The notes under the pieces: model-generated
Databases searched by the model: none
What the model saw: the letters and a program-made list of their open reading frames with translations, nothing else
Told to the model about the DNA's origin: nothing
IMG/VR virus record: IMGVR_UViG_3300033145_000217
Location: 1 to 53,299 of that record
Source: a virus
Reading direction: 5' to 3' (one strand)
DNA length: 53,299 nt
In this document: piece after piece, positions 48,590 to 53,299 of the stretch
Numbering within the stretch: the first letter of the stretch is position 1
Layout: every line of letters starts with the position of its first letter
Made by a program: the position numbers and the translations under genes

Positions 48590-49447
48590 TTATTTGATTA
48601 AAAGTTTTACAATAATATCCGCAACGTCCATATTAAGCTTATCTTCAGCTCTATCGAATCTTGGACTGTAATTAGCTTCGATAATAAAAGTGTTTCCATC
48701 AGCGTCTAAGCCAATGTCATAGCCAACAATTCCCTGTCTCCTTACGCAATATTCGCTATCTAACGCCCGTACCATAGCTTTCCGTACCTTGTCTGGTACA
48801 AACGTGGCCTTACGTTTAGTTCCCTTTCTTGCAACATTCCTCTTACTCGCAACATATACAACTTGCGGCCTAGAAAAATCTTCAATTCCATATGGGTGAA
48901 GATTAACAACAAGTACCCTGCATTCGTGCTCAAATGGGATGTACTTCTGAATTATTACGTGTCCTTCGTTCTCATCATAAGCTTCAAGGTATTCATCATA
49001 TGTGTTACACACTTTAACTCCGCGACAATACTTCCCGTCAATCGGTTTTACAATTACCGGATACTCAATAGGCTGTGAGTCTGGGTTATATGGTATATAG
49101 GTTGGAATACCACCATTAAACTGTGTGCGCTCCATACTTGATGTTGACTTGTCTCCGATTGATCTACGCAGCCTATCTAATCCGTCAACAATTAAACACC
49201 CATTAGTTTTGAGGGCTGTTGCAAGGCGATAAATTTCACTCCTATTTGGATAAGTTGTCCGGCACAGCATATGAGTAGCGTCGGATATATCAATTCCACC
49301 CGAAAGTATGATAGTGCCCTCATTGGTGGAAAGATAGGACATCTTTGTTAAGTCAGGCTCAATAATTTCGAAGTCATTATTGAATAGTGCGACTCGCATT
49401 AAGTTGCCCGTCTTGGTATTACCTGAAATAAATACAATCTTTTTCAT
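48590..49447 (-). CDS. ATP-grasp ligase (RimK-like)
   Basis: The 285-residue protein has the ATP-grasp layout. The N-terminal ~90 residues form a Rossmann-like preATP domain (KKIVFISGNTKTGNLMRVAL). IEYPVIVKPIDGKYCRGVKV supplies the Lys and Gly-rich loop, and HVIIQKYIPFEHECRVLVV the adenine pocket and Arg. GYDIGLDADGNTFIIEANYSP ends in Glu-Ala-Asn, which coordinates Mg2+. The family joins a carboxylate to an amine using ATP: peptide bonds, Glu tails, graspetide rings. The substrate is not evident. Adjacent genes: a small radical SAM protein downstream and a metallopeptidase two genes upstream. Confidence 0.88.
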   Translation of the reverse strand: MKKIVFISGNTKTGNLMRVALFNNDFEIIEPDLTKMSYLSTNEGTIILSGGIDISDATHMLCRTTYPNRSEIYRLATALKTNGCLIVDGLDRLRRSIGDKSTSSMERTQFNGGIPTYIPYNPDSQPIEYPVIVKPIDGKYCRGVKVCNTYDEYLEAYDENEGHVIIQKYIPFEHECRVLVVNLHPYGIEDFSRPQVVYVASKRNVARKGTKRKATFVPDKVRKAMVRALDSEYCVRRQGIVGYDIGLDADGNTFIIEANYSPRFDRAEDKLNMDVADIIVKLLIK

Positions 49448-49451
49448 TTTG

Positions 49452-49706
49452 TTATTTGTTAAATTTTTTAACTAATTTTTTCATTGATCTTTTCATGTCC
49501 TTGTTATATAAGCGTTCATATTGAAGCACCGTGTCCCTGTGTCCTACATGCGGAGTTGTGCAGATTCGAATAACTTTTTCGCCTAAATGCGCCCGAACCT
49601 TACTAACAACTTCTTTGCTGGTTAATCGAGGTACAGCTTTGTCCTTATATAGTAGATAGCCTCCACCGCGATATGATAATCCCTCTAAGCCTTTGGTTTT
49701 TTTCAT
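49452..49706 (-). CDS. Unknown basic protein, 84 residues
   Basis: Small Lys/Arg-rich protein with a Gly-rich stretch (GLSYRGGGYLLYKDKAVP), a SKEVVSKVRAHLGEKV helix and a basic end (SMKKLVKKFNK). It sits directly upstream of the ATP-grasp gene (4-nt gap) and after the peptidase gene. It could be an accessory or a carrier protein for the ligase, or unrelated. No established family is recognised. Confidence 0.55.
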   Translation of the reverse strand: MKKTKGLEGLSYRGGGYLLYKDKAVPRLTSKEVVSKVRAHLGEKVIRICTTPHVGHRDTVLQYERLYNKDMKRSMKKLVKKFNK

Positions 49707-49717
49707 AATATTTTGTT

Positions 49718-51238
49718 TTAAAATGGTGGTAACTCAGACTTTTTTTCAAAACTGCCCCAGCTACCGAGATGATCAGCGCTTTCGTACATACCCTCAATAC
49801 CAAATATTTTCTCATAATATAATACCGTATGACCATGATCATAATGAAGTGTTGCTGATATATTCTTAATGATCTCGTCAGGTATTAGGCCATCCGTAAA
49901 CTCTTGAAACGAGTAACTGTATAAAAAAAGCGCATTATCAATTTGTTTTCGTGCTTGTTGTGATTCAGCATATTTAAGATCAGTGTCACATCCATGTTGA
50001 TGATATGTTTTTATTGACGTTTCTTCCTTGGCAGCAGCGTCTTCGGCATCCGAAATCATTTGTTGATTTGCAGTCCTTTCAGCCAGATCATCCCAATACT
50101 CGTCATTAGTTTGAGTCGCTCTATCTCCTTTATCTTGGAATTCTTCAAATTCAATTTGCGCTTCCTCCTTAATAGTTTTTGGCAGAGGACATTGATCTTT
50201 AGGAGCAATCATTTTTGAGGACTTAAGGTTGTCCGGTTTTTTACAGAAGTGACGAGCCTTCAGTCCGGTTCCTTCGTAATATAGCAGATTGCCGAAGTAA
50301 TCTCTCCATTCAAAGCATCCATAAAAGGTGTTCCATATTCTTATAAGATTACCGACATATACAGCATCATTATTATATCTAGCATTATTATACCCAATAT
50401 TATTATACCCAGTATCATTGTTGATATTCCTAGCTGGATCACCAAATCCTATATGCTTAATTTGTTTTACTATTGGTTTTGGTTTTGGAAGTGTATGCGG
50501 ATATTTAACGCCTCCCTTTTCGGAAATCATTTTAAACAGTAAGCTGAGAGCGTTATTTGCATCTTCCAACACAATAACCTCTTGCGATGAATGCGGGAAG
50601 TAGTATCCACTCCCTATATTAACGCCAGAAACACCAACACCTCTACGATGAAGAGTGGACACATCAGTGGTGGTCGACTGAGATGTTTGTACCAGTTCAA
50701 ATGATTCGGCTATTGGCGTCATGTCATTAAGGAATTCTTTAGATGCCATTGAGGCCGTAATAAAGTCAATATTGTCTCGCCTGTCAAGTTGTGCCATCCA
50801 GTTAGCTTTAGCAAATCTTTCGAGTGGCGCTCTATTTGATCCAACACATCCCACTTCTTCTTCCACAAAGAATGCCACCGATATATTATCGAAGTTTGTG
50901 AGGGCTGATAGTGCTCCCCAGATACCAACTTTATCATCACCACCAACGCCATATTGCTTCATCGTTTTCATATCAAAAGCAAAATAGAACTCACCATTAA
51001 AAAATGATTTAACATTCTTATTAACTTGATGAACTGTATCGAGATGAGCTAAAATAAATGGTCTACCTTTTCTCATATCCCCCTTATTGCAATAGAGATT
51101 ACCTTTTTGGTCATTTGTAACCTTAAGGCCAAGTTCATTCCTTATGTAGGATCGAACAAATTTCTTCATTCGTTTTTCCTGCCCAGTCTTAGATTGAATT
51201 TCTAAAATTCTTTCTAATAATTTTTTATATTTCTCCAT
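49718..51238 (-). CDS. M20/M42-type zinc metallopeptidase with long C-terminal extension
   Basis: The 506-residue protein has a full di-zinc peptidase set. LAHLDTV supplies His65/Asp67, GVGGDDKVGI the bridging Asp (101), and FFVEEEVGCVGS the catalytic and metal Glu (126/127). AQLDRRD (Asp152) and PHSSQEV (His216) complete it. The catalytic domain ends near residue 245 and is short because the usual dimerisation insertion is reduced. It is followed by three Gly/Tyr-Asn repeats (residues 276-290) and ~215 residues with no recognisable family, including acidic EEFQDKGDRATQTNDEYW. Family members are aminopeptidases or deacylases. Expected to be active; the extension may bring substrate or partner specificity. 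Confidence 0.85.
   Translation of the reverse strand: MEKYKKLLERILEIQSKTGQEKRMKKFVRSYIRNELGLKVTNDQKGNLYCNKGDMRKGRPFILAHLDTVHQVNKNVKSFFNGEFYFAFDMKTMKQYGVGGDDKVGIWGALSALTNFDNISVAFFVEEEVGCVGSNRAPLERFAKANWMAQLDRRDNIDFITASMASKEFLNDMTPIAESFELVQTSQSTTTDVSTLHRRGVGVSGVNIGSGYYFPHSSQEVIVLEDANNALSLLFKMISEKGGVKYPHTLPKPKPIVKQIKHIGFGDPARNINNDTGYNNIGYNNARYNNDAVYVGNLIRIWNTFYGCFEWRDYFGNLLYYEGTGLKARHFCKKPDNLKSSKMIAPKDQCPLPKTIKEEAQIEFEEFQDKGDRATQTNDEYWDDLAERTANQQMISDAEDAAAKEETSIKTYHQHGCDTDLKYAESQQARKQIDNALFLYSYSFQEFTDGLIPDEIIKNISATLHYDHGHTVLYYEKIFGIEGMYESADHLGSWGSFEKKSELPPF
50369..50413. repeat. Three 15-bp repeats within the peptidase gene
   Basis: Three adjacent 15-bp units at 50369-50383, 50384-50398 and 50399-50413 each begin ATTATTATA on the plus strand. 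On the coding strand they encode TGYNN, IGYNN and ARYNN at the junction of the catalytic domain and the extension. Confidence 0.9.
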
Positions 51239-51251
51239 ATATATTTGATTT

Positions 51252-53048
51252 TTATTGCCAATCTATTGATGTTTTAATTGTATTAGTTTCCCTTGCTTTT
51301 TTCGTTTTCTTTTCAAAAAATTCCCTGATGCCTTTTTGGTCATTTATATCGAATAATACCTTTTTCCCATTGATTTCTACAGTTACAAGTTTTCCCGCCT
51401 GATCTATTTTTGGCATTATATTCTCACCCTTTGAATTGAATGTGAGCCTAACGTCTTTCTTATTCTTGAAATAATATTCATTATGCCACTTGTTTGTGCA
51501 AAATTCACAAGCGAGTTCGGAATCACCCGATTCTATATGTGCATAAATCTGACGACTCTTAACTGATATTATATTACAATTGGAGCATCTCGATATTATA
51601 GCTTGAGCGCCGGTTCCGGGTGAGTGCTCCGAGCCTGGAACCTCAATAGATGATAGTTGCAACTTTGCGTAATTCTTGCTTTTTGATATTACGCTAAAAT
51701 GTTTGAACGTATCGAAGTACGGTACCTTTCTGTTCACTTTACCAAACGAAAGTTTTGACACCAAAGTTTTATAATGTGTTACCGGATCATCGTTATTGTT
51801 GCCATTTGTTAATTCATAACTTCCTGCTGATTGGCTTTTTCTCCAATAATATCCCTTCTTTTTAGCCCAATTTCTTATTGAATATATAAAATCTTCAGAG
51901 CCATAAATTCTATCCACAAATGTAAATTCATCTGTGTATTCCGAGGTCAGTTTATTTTGTTTCAGTGCCTTCCACATTAATGCTCTGCCAATTAACTTTT
52001 CATCTTCAACCGCATACATAACACTTACACCCGTAAGGTTATTGTAGAATTTAGACTGATTTGCACAAGTGTATGATCTTCTGTTTTCTTTATTCATACA
52101 TGAATTACCGAGCGTACCAATGCCGCTGGGTGCAGATGGAGTGCCGTATATACTCTCAATGTCGGTAGTTTCTTTTAAGTCGTATTCCCTTGGCAATAGT
52201 TGACCGGCAATTATTTCCCATAGACGAGCGGCTCCTTTGTCCATGTAATAATTCAATTGTTCATATGTTAAATTAAATTCACTGCTGGAGTCATAGTCAC
52301 GCATAAACTCCCGCTTACTCTTTCTTTTTTGTTTTTCAAAATCAGTTGATGATATTATTCTCCCTAAAAGATCTTCATGTTCAGTTTCTCCAAAAACGGA
52401 AAAAGCTTTTATATTAAATAATTGTTGGACGATTTTGCTTGGTTTCGTGCTCTGCTTATTAAGGTTCCAGTAGTCGTGATTTGTTTCCATCTTATCGCAG
52501 AATTTTATACCATCCTCAAGGGTTATATAATTAAATTTATTTGGAATGGACTGGAGTGCTAATACATCAAATAACACACCTTCACTTTGTTGGGCTTGAA
52601 GTGCGCTTATTGTTTTTTGAAATTCAAAGTTGAACCTATACTCTTTTTTTGTATCACTACCATTATGATCATTAAGCTTAAGGCTGAATGCGCATGTTTT
52701 GTTTAAAGCTGAACGTCTTAAGTCTATGCTTTTGTCAATCCATAAAGGATCATGAAATGAGCCGTATTTACTAAATGCTTTTATAAATTTATTCACCCAC
52801 ATTTTATAATCTTCAGTGAGCATGCTCATTGCACTAATAGCAAGATGCGAGTTTTCTAGATCATACTCCCTATTTCCCAACATTTTTTTCATAAAAACAT
52901 CAATATTGTCCTTCCCTAAAATACGGGCCAACCAAAACTCCATATAGTTGTTTCCATATGCGAAAAGTTCAATTGAATACATTGTTTTTTCAAAAGAAAT
53001 CAATGTGGTAACGCCACTTTTTTCTTTAAATACTTTAAACGTTTTCAT
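51252..53048 (-). CDS. Unknown 598-residue protein with zinc ribbon
   Basis: The N-terminal ~330 residues are mostly helical and polar (SFEKTMYSIELFAYGNNYME, DYKMWVNKFIKAFSKYGSFH). A middle region resembles an uncharacterised phage family: GIGTLGNSCMN, GVSVMYAVEDEKLIGRALMW, FVDRIYGSEDF and WAKKKGYYWRKSQ. A four-Cys zinc ribbon, CSNC ... CEFC, lies around residues 484-513, followed by a C-terminal beta region. Repeated LIGRA and DRIYG motifs suggest a defined globular domain, but I cannot give the reaction. Position beside the metallopeptidase suggests a shared pathway. It starts in an ATGA overlap with a small gene. Confidence 0.65.
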   Translation of the reverse strand: MKTFKVFKEKSGVTTLISFEKTMYSIELFAYGNNYMEFWLARILGKDNIDVFMKKMLGNREYDLENSHLAISAMSMLTEDYKMWVNKFIKAFSKYGSFHDPLWIDKSIDLRRSALNKTCAFSLKLNDHNGSDTKKEYRFNFEFQKTISALQAQQSEGVLFDVLALQSIPNKFNYITLEDGIKFCDKMETNHDYWNLNKQSTKPSKIVQQLFNIKAFSVFGETEHEDLLGRIISSTDFEKQKRKSKREFMRDYDSSSEFNLTYEQLNYYMDKGAARLWEIIAGQLLPREYDLKETTDIESIYGTPSAPSGIGTLGNSCMNKENRRSYTCANQSKFYNNLTGVSVMYAVEDEKLIGRALMWKALKQNKLTSEYTDEFTFVDRIYGSEDFIYSIRNWAKKKGYYWRKSQSAGSYELTNGNNNDDPVTHYKTLVSKLSFGKVNRKVPYFDTFKHFSVISKSKNYAKLQLSSIEVPGSEHSPGTGAQAIISRCSNCNIISVKSRQIYAHIESGDSELACEFCTNKWHNEYYFKNKKDVRLTFNSKGENIMPKIDQAGKLVTVEINGKKVLFDINDQKGIREFFEKKTKKARETNTIKTSIDWQ

Positions 53049-53236
53049 GTTAATTGATTTTTTTTATTTATAAAATTTGTTTGTTTTAATATTGCAGCTC
53101 TTATTTCCTCGGTATTATCATTATATTGTAGTATTTCAGATATTTCATCCAGTCCCAGCATCCTATAGACAGGAATAATCTCATTGTTACCATCTCGTAA
53201 CTCTGCAAGGTTCCTTATGATTTCTTTTACACACAT
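53045..53236 (-). CDS. Small unknown protein, 63 residues
   Basis: Charged helical protein (KEIIRNLAELRDGNNEIIP, DEISEILQYNDNTEEIRAA) starting near the window edge. Its stop overlaps the start of the 598-residue protein gene (ATGA), so the two are co-translated. No recognised motif. Confidence 0.55.
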   Translation of the reverse strand: MCVKEIIRNLAELRDGNNEIIPVYRMLGLDEISEILQYNDNTEEIRAAILKQTNFINKKNQLT

Positions 53237-53299
53237 ATCAAGTGTTTTATAAGTGGGATTTTAATGCGTATGAGGCTCTTATCGTAGCCCCCTGCTGAT
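53227..53299 (-). CDS. Possible C-terminal fragment of an upstream gene (edge)
   Basis: One minus-strand frame is open from the window edge to a TAA at 53227-53229, ending in SAGGYDKSLIRIKIP-like residues. It overlaps the start of the next gene by 10 nt. A second minus-strand frame is also open to the edge (stop at about 53248-53253), so which one is coding is not certain. Confidence 0.3.
   Translation of the reverse strand, partial: SAGGYDKSLIRIKIPLIKHLICV

Noticed and set aside
1-53299. Alternative genetic code (TAG or TGA reassigned), as in some crAss-like phages
   Set aside because: All three stop codons end genes at sensible places, including many ATGA junctions using TGA, and no conserved protein is interrupted by an in-frame stop.

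Overview
This window looks like about half of a tailed, podovirus-like phage genome that infects a member of the Bacteroidetes. Three things point there. The DNA is AT-rich. Starts are preceded by A/T-rich leaders (TTAAATTAA-like) rather than Shine-Dalgarno sequences. Every clear promoter has the Bacteroidetes -7 element TAnnTTTG (or a one- or two-base variant) about 20 nt downstream of a TTTG/TTAG -33 element. The head-neck-tail gene order resembles crAss-like phages and their relatives (terminase, portal, scaffold-like protein, capsid, several small neck proteins, an ~1,100-residue tail hub protein, then two mid-sized proteins and one giant internal protein). I infer this from order and motif memory, not from a search. 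TGA, TAA and TAG all act as stops, so the standard code fits. Both ends cut through genes.

Plus-strand half (1-31208). A partial tail fibre with a self-cleaving S74 chaperone and a companion protein come first. A promoter then drives a metabolic/chaperone block: deoxynucleotide kinase, RepL-like winged-helix protein, GroEL, a small unknown, and a co-chaperonin that appears to be two GroES folds in tandem. A second promoter starts TerL and portal; a third starts a scaffold-like protein with a (V/T)PE repeat and the major capsid protein, closed by a hairpin terminator. Next come a capsid-adjacent unknown, another terminator and promoter, two small membrane proteins (holin candidates), three neck proteins, the tail hub, three virion-internal candidates including a 2,276-residue protein, and a last promoter in front of an amidase, an HNH protein and a DEDDy exonuclease. 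A G-run hairpin at 31227-31253 separates this half from the convergent minus-strand half.

Minus-strand half (53299-31252, read right to left). It opens with an accessory block: an unknown zinc-ribbon protein of 598 residues, a metallopeptidase with an extra C-terminal domain, an ATP-grasp ligase, a small radical SAM protein, a (p)ppGpp-hydrolase-like HD protein and the RNA ligase RtcB. Small regulatory, zinc-finger, NUMOD-like and HNH proteins follow. A recombination and replication module comes next: Rad52/ERF-like annealing protein, Cas4/RecB-like nuclease, winged helix, SSB, replication-loader-like protein, metallophosphoesterase and primase-helicase. The strand ends with a membrane-anchored glucosaminidase, a class II ribonucleotide reductase, and membrane, HAD and unknown genes. 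Genes here are tightly coupled by ATGA or TAATG overlaps. Eight short genes below about 60 codons fill apparent gaps.

The most interesting parts are the ATP-grasp/radical SAM/metallopeptidase/unknown block, the GroEL plus tandem-GroES pair, and the unusually extended shared -33 promoter element. No tRNA, CRISPR array, integrase, insertion sequence or DNA polymerase is visible here; the polymerase is presumably outside the window.
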